From positions 547,033 to 611,032 of the forward strand of contig NZ_CCXK01000016.1 in NCBI RefSeq assembly GCF_000821305.1: a stretch of 64,000 nt of DNA, read 5' to 3'. The notes under the pieces are model-generated. The model saw only the letters and a list, made by a program, of their open reading frames with translations, was not told the DNA's origin and ran no database searches. The stretch comes from Clostridium culturomicium. Lineage in GTDB: Bacteria; Bacillota; Clostridia; Clostridiales; Clostridiaceae. Below are positions 17,882-25,662 of this stretch, one piece after another. Within the stretch, counting starts at the first letter, position 1; each line of letters opens with the position of its first letter. The position numbers and the translations under genes are program-made.

Positions 17882-18712
17882 TTAATATGCAGTATATCCA
17901 CCATCACTCATAATTATAGAACCAGTAATGTGACTTGCTTCATCACTAGCAACATATAAAATAGTAGCTGCTTGTTCTTCTGACGTAGCAGATCTTTTTT
18001 GTAACGTTTCAGTTTTTCCACCTATCATAGTTTCAGACTTTGCTTCTTCTAACGACTTTCCTGCTGCCATAGCTGCTCCTAATTTAGTTTTAACTTCCAT
18101 AGAACTTCTGTCAGATAGTGGTGTTGCAGTTCCTGCCGGTGATACTGAATTGCAACGAATATTAAACATAGCTAAATCATTAGCAACAGCCTTTGTTAAT
18201 CCATTTAATCCATGCTTTGATGCAACATAAGCACTTGATCTATAAAAACCAGTGCTTCCTGCAATTGAAGATACATTTACTATAGAACCACCTATTTTAT
18301 GATTAATCATATTTTTTGCAGCTTCCCTACAACAATAAAAAGCTGAGTTTAAGTTTGTATTAACAACATTAAGCCATTCATCAGTTGATAATTCATCAAT
18401 TCTTTCTCCATGACCAACAATTCCTGCGTTATTGATGACAACATGAATCTTCCCTACTTTATCAGACACCACCTCAAAAAGCTTTATAACATCATTTTCC
18501 TTTGAAACATCTGCTTGAAAAAACATTGCATTGCCACCATTATTTATTATCTCACTAACTACAGCTTGACCTCTTGCTTCATTTCTTCCTACAACAATTA
18601 CATAAGCTCCTTCTTTTCCTGCTCTTATACATACTGCTCTTCCTATACCAGACGTTCCCCCAGTTACAAGTACATTTTTACCTTCAAATCTCCCCTCAAA
18701 ATAGCCCTTCAT
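17882..18712 (-). CDS. Short-chain dehydrogenase/reductase
   Basis: 276 residues, classical SDR. The NAD(P)-binding TGGTSGIG is near residue 17, NNAGIVG near 90, and the catalytic Ser and YxxxK are in VSSIAGSTGF and SAYVASKHG. The C-terminal HITGSIIMSDGGYTAY is a standard ending. VVVGRNEARG after the second strand suggests NADP preference, but this is weak. It is a cytoplasmic oxidoreductase of unknown alcohol or keto substrate. GAGGTG precedes the ATG. An insertion with a glycine-poor MIGGKTETLQKRSATSEEQ segment before the end lengthens the usual 250-residue fold slightly. Confidence 0.9.
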   Translation of the reverse strand: MKGYFEGRFEGKNVLVTGGTSGIGRAVCIRAGKEGAYVIVVGRNEARGQAVVSEIINNGGNAMFFQADVSKENDVIKLFEVVSDKVGKIHVVINNAGIVGHGERIDELSTDEWLNVVNTNLNSAFYCCREAAKNMINHKIGGSIVNVSSIAGSTGFYRSSAYVASKHGLNGLTKAVANDLAMFNIRCNSVSPAGTATPLSDRSSMEVKTKLGAAMAAGKSLEEAKSETMIGGKTETLQKRSATSEEQAATILYVASDEASHITGSIIMSDGGYTAY

Positions 18713-18892
18713 AACACATCACCTCATTGATATTTTTTTAACAATTCCAGTGTAGCACCTATTACTTTTTTTATCAACAATGTCAATATATTAATATTCA
18801 GAAAACATTTTTTGTGATAATACACTGTGTAATTTTCTCTTTTTGGGTGATTCAATCATATGAAATGCAGCAATAATTTCCTCTAAAGAAAA

Positions 18893-18925
18893 AAAGACTA
18901 AACCACACCTGTGATTTAATCTTTG
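18893..18925 (-). terminator. Terminator after the ferredoxin-domain gene
   Basis: On the minus strand AAAGATTAAATCAC and GTGGTTTAGTCTTT pair with a few G-U pairs, and seven T or so follow. Confidence 0.7.
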
Positions 18926-18931
18926 ATTTTA

Positions 18932-19696
18932 TTAAATTATTTGTCCACCTGTGCTTATAGTAACCTCTTTATAATTCACAATAATTCCACATTTAAGCAT
19001 TGCACCTTTAACTGCCCCTACAATACCTGAGCAGCATGGAACCTCCATACGAACTACAGTTATACTTTTTATTTCATTCTTACTTAATATTTCCACCAGT
19101 TTTTCCTCATAAAACTTATTATCATCAAGCTTAGGACATCCTATCAAAGTAATTTTATCCTTCATGAAGTCCTGATGAAAGCTTCCATATGCATAGGCTG
19201 TACAGTCAGCTGCAATAAGAAGATCTGCTCCTTTTAAATATGATGCTACTGTATTTACAAGTGCTATTTGAATAGGCCACTGTCTTAATTCAGAAGTGTT
19301 TTTCATTGAAACTGTTTCTTTAACCGTAGCTTTCCCGCCAACTGTTAAATTAAGAACACTTTGTTTTGGTCTTTCTATGACTTTTGCTACTGTACCTGGA
19401 CATCCACATGGTAGCTTTTCTGCTACTTCTTTACCTGTTACTTTTTCATCTTGTTCAAGCTGCTTTATTCTAGCCTGAACTGCATCATCATCATATTCCT
19501 CTGCTTCCCTTTGAATCATTTCTATAGCATCTGTTGGACAATTTGGTAAACAATCACCTAATCCATCACAATATATATCACTTATTAACTTTGCTTTTCC
19601 ATTTACTAGTTCTATTGCCCTTTCATGACAAGCAGTAACGCATATACCGCAGCCATTACATTTTTCTTCATGTATTTTTATAATATTCCTTTTCAT
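18932..19696 (-). CDS. 4Fe-4S dicluster ferredoxin-domain protein
   Basis: About 254 residues. The first 65 carry two four-cysteine clusters: CNGCGICVTACHERAIEL and CDGLGDCLPNCPTDAIEM, binding two [4Fe-4S] centres for electron transfer. The middle has a CGCPG motif and the C-terminal 120 residues contain ADCTAYAYGSFHQDFMKD, GCPKLDD and VPCCSGIVGAVK, giving further cysteines that may bind another cluster. This arrangement is common in anaerobes as a stand-alone cytoplasmic iron-sulfur protein without a defined partner. I prefer the ATG at 19696, six bases after GAGAGG; the ATG at 19702 directly abuts that site. Confidence 0.8.
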   Translation of the reverse strand: MKRNIIKIHEEKCNGCGICVTACHERAIELVNGKAKLISDIYCDGLGDCLPNCPTDAIEMIQREAEEYDDDAVQARIKQLEQDEKVTGKEVAEKLPCGCPGTVAKVIERPKQSVLNLTVGGKATVKETVSMKNTSELRQWPIQIALVNTVASYLKGADLLIAADCTAYAYGSFHQDFMKDKITLIGCPKLDDNKFYEEKLVEILSKNEIKSITVVRMEVPCCSGIVGAVKGAMLKCGIIVNYKEVTISTGGQII

Positions 19697-19879
19697 ATTC
19701 ATCCTCTCGCCCCTTACATTCTCATATTTAAGCCTTTATTTTATTTAATTATATTAAGAATTTAATAAATTGTATGTATCATTTGTTACCAAACTTATAT
19801 AATTGTATTTAATTCATTTACTTTATAGCATACTAGACTATATAATATTTTTATTAACTAAGTTTAAGGAGTGTTTATA

Positions 19880-20044
19880 ATGATACCAATAAATTACGTA
19901 GTAATATCCTTTGATGGAGATTATGCAATTCTAAGAGATGAAAACAACAATGAAAATAGAGTTGCCATTGCCTTACTTCCAGATGGAATCAGAGTTGGCA
20001 CTAAGTTACTTTTTGAATGCTTTGAATATAGTATAGTGGAATAA
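19880..20044 (+). CDS. 54-residue DUF3006-like protein
   Basis: A short ORF starting ATG ATA CCA ATA with AAGGAG nine bases upstream and ending just before a strong terminator. The protein begins MIPINYVVISFDGDYAIL and continues with a short Asn/Glu-rich turn, then RVAIALLPDGIRVGTKLLFE. The pattern F-DGDYAIL ... LP-G---G--L-- resembles DUF3006, a small beta-barrel family of unknown role found as single domains in Firmicutes. It is a single-gene unit with its own ribosome site and terminator, which supports it as real. The family assignment is by eye. Confidence 0.65.
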   Translation: MIPINYVVISFDGDYAILRDENNNENRVAIALLPDGIRVGTKLLFECFEYSIVE

Positions 20045-20048
20045 ATAA

Positions 20049-20088
20049 GAATGGACAGCAGCCTTAAGCTTCTGTCCATTCTTATTTT
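20049..20088 (+). terminator. Terminator after the 54-residue gene
   Basis: AGAATGGACAG and CTGTCCATTCT arms enclose a 12-base loop and are followed by TATTTTA. Confidence 0.85.
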
Positions 20089-20120
20089 AACTTATATATA
20101 TATATTTATATTTGTTATAT

Positions 20121-21464
20121 CTAAATTAAAGCTTTATTTCTCCAAGTTCCTTTCTTCCATCTGATATAAAATATCACCGCTCTTATACACTCATCCAGCA
20201 TCATAGCAATCCAAACTCCAGCAATACCCCAGCCAAGACCTATTCCAAAAATATATGCTAAAAATGTTGCTATAATCCACATGGATAATATTCCAATAAA
20301 AATTGGGAATTTTATATCACCTGCAGCTTGCATTCCTCTAACAAGAACCATATTAAATGCTCTTCCGATCTCTAAAAAGATATCAATAAATAATACTAAC
20401 TTCCCTAACTGTAAAACTTCTTTATTAGATGTAAATATTCCTAGTAAACTGTCACTGAATAAAAATAGCAATGCAGCTATTATTATTGATGATATAACTG
20501 CAGGTTTTAAAGTGCCTAAAACCATTTTAGAAGCTTCTTCCTCTTCACCAGCACCCATTAAATATCCTACTCTAATTTGGTTTGCTTGCGATACTGCAGA
20601 AGCAAACATATATGTAAACCATGCAAGAATTGTTACATAAGACCTCACCTTTACAATATTTGTCCCCATCATATTTACAAAAGTTAAAATAACCATTTGA
20701 GATGCATTATAAGAAATTGACTCTCCTCCTGCTGGAAGACCAATAACCATAAGTCTTCTAAATGTGGCTTTAGGAAATGGGAACATATACTTCATTGATA
20801 CATTTCCCTTAATCTTCTTTTTAAACATATATATAATTACAATAACACCAATCAGCCTACTTACCACACTAGAAATGGCAACCCCTGCGATTCCCAGCTT
20901 CGGAAGTCCAAACATTCCATATATTAAAATAAAATTTCCTAGAATATTGATTAGATTAACCATAGCAGAAATATACATTCCCTGCTTCATAAGTCCATTG
21001 CTTCTAAATATGGCTGCATAGGTCATAAAATTTCCTTGAAGAAATATTCCTCCCCCAATTATATTCATATATAATTTTGCATCTGCTAAAAGCTCCATAG
21101 GAAGCTTTATTAAAGCAAATATGCTATCACTAAATAAAAATAAAAAAATACTTATAACTATGCTAAAGGCTAAATTCGAAAATACTGCTACAGAGTATAT
21201 TTCTGAAATTTTATTATACCTTTTCGAACCTAAATACTGTGATACTAATATGGTAGCTGCCATAGTCACCACACTAAAAGTTATTACTAATACATTCATT
21301 ATTTGATTTACATTTCCTATGGCTGCCACCGCATTTTCCGAAACCCTACTAATCATTATCTGATCCACATTATTTACAAGAATCTGTAGTACTAGCTCTA
21401 TAAATATAGGCCATGTAAGCATAAATAAGGATGTTTTTTTGTCTATGCTACCTGTTCTTTCCAT
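20121..21464 (-). CDS. MATE family efflux transporter
   Basis: 447 residues with about twelve membrane helices in two pseudo-symmetric halves, as expected for MATE (NorM/DinF-type) pumps. The N-terminal half has LFMLTWPIFIELVLQILVNNVDQIMISR, the usual first helix with PxxxxxxxxxxxxxVD, followed by ATILVSQYLGSKR. The second half repeats it with LPAGGESISYNASQMVILTFVN and QANQIRVGYLMGAGEEEEA. It should export cationic drugs or metabolites using a Na+ or H+ gradient. AGGAGG precedes the ATG. Its long leader (21465-21700) shows a promoter and paired sequences of unknown meaning. Confidence 0.9.
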   Translation of the reverse strand: MERTGSIDKKTSLFMLTWPIFIELVLQILVNNVDQIMISRVSENAVAAIGNVNQIMNVLVITFSVVTMAATILVSQYLGSKRYNKISEIYSVAVFSNLAFSIVISIFLFLFSDSIFALIKLPMELLADAKLYMNIIGGGIFLQGNFMTYAAIFRSNGLMKQGMYISAMVNLINILGNFILIYGMFGLPKLGIAGVAISSVVSRLIGVIVIIYMFKKKIKGNVSMKYMFPFPKATFRRLMVIGLPAGGESISYNASQMVILTFVNMMGTNIVKVRSYVTILAWFTYMFASAVSQANQIRVGYLMGAGEEEEASKMVLGTLKPAVISSIIIAALLFLFSDSLLGIFTSNKEVLQLGKLVLFIDIFLEIGRAFNMVLVRGMQAAGDIKFPIFIGILSMWIIATFLAYIFGIGLGWGIAGVWIAMMLDECIRAVIFYIRWKKGTWRNKALI

Positions 21465-21489
21465 TGTCCATCCTCCTTTTTATATTTAT

Positions 21490-21524
21490 ATGGAAACTCC
21501 TTTTCATATAAATATAAAAAGGCG
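21490..21524 (+). repeat. Partial dispersed repeat (first hairpin only)
   Basis: ATGGAAACTCCTTTTCATAT followed by an AT loop and AAAAAGGCG reproduces the first hairpin of the family (compare 29627-29657). The second stem is not recognisable. It lies between the MATE start codon and its presumed promoter. Confidence 0.45.
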
Positions 21525-21610
21525 TAAGATCAACTTTCCAAATCACACATACCCTTTAGGGCATAGATTGGGCTGTTCACTTATGGGTTGTACATATTTA
21601 ATCTCATACT

Positions 21611-21639
21611 AGATTAAGCTTATAGCTTTCTCCTGTCAA
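21611..21639 (-). promoter_or_regulatory. Probable promoter of the MATE gene
   Basis: On the minus strand TTGACA (plus 21639-21634) and TAATCT (plus 21616-21611) are exactly 17 bases apart. This would give a leader of about 140 bases before the ATG. Confidence 0.5.
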
Positions 21640-21845
21640 TACTTAGTTCACTGATGACGTATACAAGTTTTTTTACTGGTATTTATACATATTTTTTCTC
21701 CAATATATCAATAAATGATGTAATTATGACTCGCTAATATCAAAAGAATTTTATTTGCATTTATAACTTTATAATACCAAGTAACATTTCTAAATATAAG
21801 TAATACAATGATAGTAATAATTACTATATATAAGAGAGGTAATCG

Positions 21846-22772
21846 ATGCTATCTAGTATACAATTTATAAGGCAATCCTTAGAACTCCATCTTTTTTTTG
21901 CTAGAATCATGAAGGAGCATTCATTTTTCTTACAAGTAGGATTTACACCAAAGAACTCAAAACTTATAGAACAAGCAGATAGATTTAGAATGAGGTTTGA
22001 CAAGCTTCTATGTGAAGTTATTTCACTTTCAGATGGTGCTATTAGTCCTGTTGTATTAAAGTCTGGTGAAGTAGTAACACCATTTACCTTAGATGCTGAA
22101 ATAGCATCATCTTATTTTACAGGAGTAGATATTCCTACTCACTTAACTAAGTCAGAGTACGACTTGATGGGAACTCCGCTAATGAACTGTAACAACAAAC
22201 TAGAACATAGAGTGCGTAAACTTAATGAAAATGCAATGGATTTAGTTAAAGGTTTAGCTCAATTTAAAACAAAATTATTAGCAGATGTTAGAGATTGCAA
22301 AGTATTTACAGTTAATTATCCTTTACTTATTGATCATATTTTAAGGGAAGCAAATTTCTATTTTAAACTGTTACAAAGATTGCAATGTGGTGAAGAAATA
22401 GATTTAGAACGAGAAGCTTATGAACAAGAAGCTTTTTGGAATAGAATTATGGCTGAACATTCAAAGTTTATTCGCGGTCTCCTTGACCCAACTGAAGAGG
22501 AGCTTATAATGACAGCAAATAACTTTGGAAATGAGTTTGATAGATTGGTAATGGAATCAAAGGAAGCTATGGACAAGTCTCTTCCACTCTCTGAAGTTAC
22601 TAACGAAAGTCTTAATGCAACTATTGAAATCAGCAAATTTAAAGCACAAGGTACTCAAGGAATATTAGAATGTAATATTAAGTCCATAATAATACCACTG
22701 TTGGCAGATCATACTTTACGTGAAGCTAATCACTATCTACGCTTATTAAGAACATTTAAAAAGGACATGTAA
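21846..22772 (+). CDS. DUF2935 family protein
   Basis: 308 residues made of two similar halves: residues about 5-140 (FIRQSLELHLFFARIMKEHSFFLQVGFTPKNSKLIEQADRF) and about 155-300 (HILREANFYFKLLQRL, then FWNRIMAEHSKFIRGLLDPTEEELIMTANNF). Each half has MKEHS/MAEHS and LLIDHILREANFY/LLADHTLREANHY motifs, so His and Glu residues recur in a ferritin- or hemerythrin-like four-helix arrangement, as described for DUF2935. Metal binding is likely from this pattern but not shown. GAGAGG lies upstream of the ATG, and a strong terminator follows. Cytoplasmic; the function is unknown. Confidence 0.85.
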   Translation: MLSSIQFIRQSLELHLFFARIMKEHSFFLQVGFTPKNSKLIEQADRFRMRFDKLLCEVISLSDGAISPVVLKSGEVVTPFTLDAEIASSYFTGVDIPTHLTKSEYDLMGTPLMNCNNKLEHRVRKLNENAMDLVKGLAQFKTKLLADVRDCKVFTVNYPLLIDHILREANFYFKLLQRLQCGEEIDLEREAYEQEAFWNRIMAEHSKFIRGLLDPTEEELIMTANNFGNEFDRLVMESKEAMDKSLPLSEVTNESLNATIEISKFKAQGTQGILECNIKSIIIPLLADHTLREANHYLRLLRTFKKDM

Positions 22773-22796
22773 GATTTTATTAATAAATGACTTAGC

Positions 22797-22828
22797 AAAA
22801 ACCAGTTCCATTGAACTGGTTTTTTATA
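22797..22828 (+). terminator. Terminator after the DUF2935 gene
   Basis: AAAACCAGTTC and GAACTGGTTTTTT arms with a CATT loop, continuing into a T run. Confidence 0.9.
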
Positions 22829-22847
22829 TCCTTATACCATGACTATG

Positions 22848-22876
22848 TTTACTTTAATTATCCTTTGTGATAAAAT
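22848..22876 (+). promoter_or_regulatory. Promoter of the purine-riboswitch transcript
   Basis: TTTACT at 22848 and TAAAAT at 22871 are 17 bases apart, about 15 bases before the aptamer at 22891. Confidence 0.65.
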
Positions 22877-22890
22877 ACTTAATTGTAAAG

Positions 22891-23013
22891 CGTATATAAA
22901 TTTATATTATGGTTGAATGTTTCTACCAACTACCGCATCAGTTGATTATATGTTTTCTCCCTATGTGGAGTCCATATATTTTTAATTTTTATGGTTAGTG
23001 GGTATTTTTTTTT
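22891..23013 (+). promoter_or_regulatory. Purine (adenine-type) riboswitch with terminator
   Basis: The aptamer spans 22891-22952. CGTATA and TATATG pair as P1, TTTCTACCAA is the conserved J2/3, CAACT and AGTTG close P3, and the J3/1 segment reads ATT, placing T at the discriminator position that selects adenine over guanine (guanine types have C). Downstream, GGTTAGTGGGTA at 22993-23004 can pair with TACCAACTACC (22924-22934) of the aptamer and is followed by nine T. Ligand binding would block this terminator, so the predicted action is ON with adenine. It controls the HD-domain hydrolase. Confidence 0.85.
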
Positions 23014-23044
23014 ATAAAATTTTAAATTATAAGGAGAGATTTTT

Positions 23045-23581
23045 ATGTCTAATAATATATTAACCTACTCAAAAGTTAGCTTTAATCCTTTAAATCCTGA
23101 TGAAAACAGTATTCTTATTGAGGATATAGCTCATGCTTTATCTCTTATGACTAGAGCTAACGGACATTTTCATGAGTTTTATTCTGTAGCTCAACACTGC
23201 ATTTTCTGCTGCGAGGAAGCCTTAGCAAGGGGCTACAGCAATAAGGTTGCTCTAGCATGCCTTTTACATGATGCCAGTGAAGCCTACCTTGCAGACATCA
23301 CAAGACCAGTAAAGAAAAACCTTCTTAACTATCTTGATATAGAAGAAGTTCTTCAAACTGCAATATACTCAAAGTATATTGGACAAGCTTTATCAACTGA
23401 AGAGCAAGCTCAAATCCACTCTGTAGATAACTCACTTTTATTTTCAGAGTTCATCCATTATATGAATGAAAAACTTGACATGGAAGCTGAAAAGCTAGTA
23501 TCTATACCTGATTTCAAATTTGTACCCTTCCATGAAGTTGAAGAAAAATATATTGATTTATTTAATAAATTAACTTCCTAA
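23045..23581 (+). CDS. HD-domain phosphohydrolase (YfbR-like)
   Basis: 178 residues with the HD metal-site pattern: H in SVAQHC (about 48), HD in LLHDASEAYLADITRP (about 75) and the last Asp in IHSVDNSLLFSEF. The FYSVAQHCIFC...HDASEAYLADI arrangement is that of YfbR-like 5'-deoxynucleotidases and phage-borne HD hydrolases, which remove phosphate from (deoxy)nucleoside monophosphates. The adenine-type riboswitch directly upstream fits a role in purine nucleotide salvage or pool control. AAGGAG precedes the ATG. Substrate specificity is inferred from context and fold, not shown. Confidence 0.8.
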   Translation: MSNNILTYSKVSFNPLNPDENSILIEDIAHALSLMTRANGHFHEFYSVAQHCIFCCEEALARGYSNKVALACLLHDASEAYLADITRPVKKNLLNYLDIEEVLQTAIYSKYIGQALSTEEQAQIHSVDNSLLFSEFIHYMNEKLDMEAEKLVSIPDFKFVPFHEVEEKYIDLFNKLTS

Positions 23582-23586
23582 ATACT

Positions 23587-23624
23587 TTAATTTCAGGGCG
23601 CAAAATTTTCCCCCTGAAATTAAA
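23587..23624. repeat. Long inverted repeat after the HD hydrolase gene
   Basis: CTTTAATTTCAGGG and CCCTGAAATTAAAG are perfect 14-base arms around a 10-base loop. No T run follows on the + strand, so it may stabilise the 3' end or act as a weak terminator. Confidence 0.5.
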
Positions 23625-23655
23625 GAAAAAACACCATGAAGGTATATCTTATAAT

Positions 23656-23695
23656 AAAAATGAGGATGACTAAAAAATTAGTCATCCTCATTTTT
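23656..23695. terminator. Bidirectional terminator
   Basis: AAAAATGAGGATGACTAA and TTAGTCATCCTCATTTTT arms surround a short A loop between two convergent genes. Confidence 0.9.
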
Positions 23696-23699
23696 ATAT

Positions 23700-24056
23700 C
23701 TATTTTATTAGTTTATTGAAATCCTTTATACCCTGTTCAATTTCTTGTACTGAAAAATTACCTTCTGCAAGTTCGTCCTCCGATTTTAAAAAAAGCTCTC
23801 TATAAAACCATTCACCAACACTCTCCACATAACTATGCTGATTTTCCTCGGCAAACTGGAACAAAACATCTTCACCTTCTGAATATCTCTTTTCTGAGAT
23901 TAATTTCCTCAATATAATAAGAATCCTATCCTTATCCGTTAAGTTCTCCACCACAATTGTTTCAGAATCATCACTATCATCATCTACAATAAGCCTCATA
24001 AGACTTCTTCCTAAATCCTCTGCCATATCAATAAGTAAATCGTTTTTTCTTTCCAT
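23700..24056 (-). CDS. Hypothetical acidic helical protein (DUF6483-like)
   Basis: 118 residues, strongly acidic (a DDDSDDSE run near residue 25) and helical, with RILIILRKLISEKRYSEGEDVLFQFAEEN in the middle and SVQEIEQGIKDFNKL at the end. No membrane segment or signal. The pattern of a helix hairpin with YSEGE--LF recalls the small clostridial family DUF6483, but I hold this loosely. The ribosome site GGGAGA is somewhat distant from the ATG. It is a single-gene unit with a shared terminator. Function unknown. Confidence 0.6.
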   Translation of the reverse strand: MERKNDLLIDMAEDLGRSLMRLIVDDDSDDSETIVVENLTDKDRILIILRKLISEKRYSEGEDVLFQFAEENQHSYVESVGEWFYRELFLKSEDELAEGNFSVQEIEQGIKDFNKLIK

Positions 24057-24154
24057 AACAATATCGTCTCCCTAATCAAAATTAGAAATATCACTAAAAA
24101 TACACGACATGAAATATATATTCCTATTGTATATCAAACTTCACTTATTGGGAA

Positions 24155-24355
24155 TTACTTCATAAAATCTTCAAGTTTATTTTTCTCACCTTTTAATTGC
24201 TCTTTCACCTTATAAAAATCCACCTTTTCCATTCCATCTTTAATTCCTAAGGCTTCCTTTATTCCATTCTTAACTGCCCACTTTATCACAAAATATAAAG
24301 CAATTAAAACAATTATTGCCGTTCCACTACTTATTCCTAAATCCTCCCATACCAT
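24155..24355 (-). CDS. Small single-span membrane protein
   Basis: 66 residues. One membrane helix at about residues 10-28 (SGTAIIVLIALYFVIKWAVKNGIKEAL), followed by a charged cytoplasmic tail rich in Lys and Glu. FVIKWAVKNGIKEA resembles the core of DUF6019-type small proteins. Its ATG lies six bases after the stop of the 30-residue gene, and its ribosome site GGAG sits within the end of that gene, so it is the last member of the PadR operon. Its role is unknown; membership suggests a partner to the DUF2812 membrane protein. Confidence 0.65.
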   Translation of the reverse strand: MVWEDLGISSGTAIIVLIALYFVIKWAVKNGIKEALGIKDGMEKVDFYKVKEQLKGEKNKLEDFMK

Positions 24356-24360
24356 AACCC

Positions 24361-24453
24361 CTACTCCTTATTGCTTTTTTTATTCTTATCAAAATAACCT
24401 ATAAATAATAACACTGCCCATATGGCTGTTAATACAGCTATTAACCTACTCAT
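24361..24453 (-). CDS. 30-residue membrane miniprotein
   Basis: The ATG overlaps the stop of the DUF2812 gene by one base (TAATG), giving MSRLIAVLTAIWAVLLFIGY followed by FDKNKKSNKE and TAG. It is one membrane helix with a basic tail. The coupled start and the tight spacing to the next gene argue that it is translated as part of the operon. GAAAG just upstream is a weak ribosome site, as expected for coupled translation. Too short for family assignment. Confidence 0.6.
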   Translation of the reverse strand: MSRLIAVLTAIWAVLLFIGYFDKNKKSNKE

Positions 24454-24995
24454 TAATTCTTTCCCTTTCTAGCGCTAAAATATAAAGCTACCGTTACCAT
24501 AAGAGATGGCACTGCAATCATTACTGATAAAAATGCAACTATAGCTATGACAGAAAACCACATAGTGTTATCCATTGCACTTCCATAACGTGCAGAAATT
24601 ATAATACATGCTATAAAAGCTAAAACACTTGACACTAAAGCTACTGTATACCATTTTCTTGTACTCTCATACTTTTCACCTTCCTGGTCTTTATCTGTAT
24701 AAATGGGAACTGTTCCTTCCTTTGCTGAAAAAAAGTGAAGGTAATCTAACGTAAATACATGAGTCCATCCGCTCTTCTCAAAAAATTCAAAGTATTCTTC
24801 ATCGCTCTTTTTTACTTTATTACAATCTACAGCATAAATTAAATTTTGAGGCTCTCCTTTTTTCAACTTAAACCACATTAATGTAACCTTCTCTAAAATC
24901 CAGCCTTCTTTTGCTCTATCACTTAACTTCTTCATCATTTTTTCTTCACTAAAGGCTAACCCTTTATTTATCATATATTTATATTCTTTCCCCAT
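24453..24995 (-). CDS. DUF2812 family membrane protein
   Basis: 180 residues. The N-terminal about 105 residues form the DUF2812 domain: KMMKKLSDRAKEGWILEKVTLMWFKLKKGEPQNLIYAVDCN and YFEFFEKSGWTHVFTLDYLHFFSA. Two membrane helices follow at about 118-138 and 150-174. DUF2812 genes are habitually paired with PadR regulators, exactly as here; the PadR stop is directly followed by this ATG. The biochemical role of DUF2812 is not known; an envelope stress or antimicrobial response is a common guess. Regulation by the upstream PadR protein is very likely. Confidence 0.85.
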   Translation of the reverse strand: MGKEYKYMINKGLAFSEEKMMKKLSDRAKEGWILEKVTLMWFKLKKGEPQNLIYAVDCNKVKKSDEEYFEFFEKSGWTHVFTLDYLHFFSAKEGTVPIYTDKDQEGEKYESTRKWYTVALVSSVLAFIACIIISARYGSAMDNTMWFSVIAIVAFLSVMIAVPSLMVTVALYFSARKGKN

Positions 24996-25334
24996 TTAAA
25001 CTTCCTCCCCTAAATATTTCAATACCTTTTTTCCATGCTCCACCATTGCAATTCTTCTATTAATATCCTTCTTTAAAATAGATTTTCCTTTATCCGTTAA
25101 TCTATAATTTTTTCTGCGTTCTTCTTCATCCTCTAAAAGCTCAATTAAATCTGCCGTCTGAAGCTTTTTTAAAATTGTATATAAGCTGGCAGGTCCTATA
25201 ACAACCTCTCCCTCAGAAATCTCCTGAACCTGCTGCATTATTGCATAACCATGGATTGGTTCCACCATAGTTAATAAAATATAATAAGTTGAGTCCGTTA
25301 GTATATCCTCATCTAAAGCTTTCCCTCTAGCCAT
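24996..25334 (-). CDS. PadR family transcriptional regulator
   Basis: 112 residues, the short PadR form. It has the winged-helix sequence DSTYYILLTMVEPIHGYAIMQQVQEISEGEVVIGPASLYTILKKLQTADLIELLEDEEERRKNYRLTDKGKSIL, with the family signature in GPASLYTILKKL, then a short dimerisation helix. It represses its own operon by binding dyads in the promoter; a matching palindrome lies just upstream at 25368-25399. GGAGG precedes the ATG. It heads a four-gene operon with DUF2812 and two small membrane proteins. Confidence 0.92.
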   Translation of the reverse strand: MARGKALDEDILTDSTYYILLTMVEPIHGYAIMQQVQEISEGEVVIGPASLYTILKKLQTADLIELLEDEEERRKNYRLTDKGKSILKKDINRRIAMVEHGKKVLKYLGEEV

Positions 25335-25350
25335 TACTCTTCCTCCAAAA

Positions 25351-25411
25351 CTATATCGTTTAAAGATATATCATTTAATTATATATTATTAAATGATATA
25401 GTTGACGTCAA
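25351..25411 (-). promoter_or_regulatory. PadR operon promoter and operator
   Basis: On the minus strand TTGACG (plus 25411-25406) and TAATAT (plus 25388-25383) are 17 bases apart. ATATCATTTAA (25368-25378) and TTAAATGATAT (25389-25399) form an 11-base dyad with a 10-base spacer over the -10 box, and a third half-site CTATATCGTTTAA lies at 25351-25363. This is a plausible autorepressor site. Confidence 0.65.
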
Positions 25412-25476
25412 TACTTTTCTTAATATTGTCATAAACTTTATATCAGTTACAGTTAAATCACACCAAAATAGACCTG

Positions 25477-25495
25477 ACCCGTAGAATCTACGGGT
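25477..25495. other. Short GC-rich hairpin in a 328-base gap
   Basis: ACCCGTAG and CTACGGGT form an eight-base stem with a three-base loop in very AT-rich DNA between the divergent PadR and flavin reductase genes. No T run follows. The rest of the 25412-25662 gap shows no ORF; ATGAAACTCAC at about 25540 faintly recalls the dispersed repeat. Confidence 0.4.
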
Positions 25496-25662
25496 GAAGA
25501 CCAAACACTAATATATATTTGTCATTTGCTACTTTGATATGAAACTCACTAGCCTTTGATAAATATGTAAGTTTTAATGTATACTACTAAGTGAAACTTT
25601 AAATAAGGGTTGAATTTAATTAATTATGAATATATGCTAAAATTAGAAAGTGATGTGATATT

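Larger units (their letters stand above)
21465..21845. other. Long divergent intergenic region with a structured MATE leader
   Basis: These 381 bases separate the divergent MATE and DUF2935 genes. Besides the partial repeat, the minus strand has a promoter-like pair (21611-21639) and a dyad in which CCAATCTATGCCCT and AGGGTATGTGTGATTTGG can pair (21536-21573), as well as TTAATC/GATTAA further up. I recognise no known riboswitch class. The right-hand part is AT-rich with a GAGAGG site before the DUF2935 gene. Confidence 0.4.

Noticed and set aside
25477..25495. Riboswitch before the flavin reductase gene
   Set aside because: Only one short hairpin is seen, with none of the FMN or other known motifs and no terminator.
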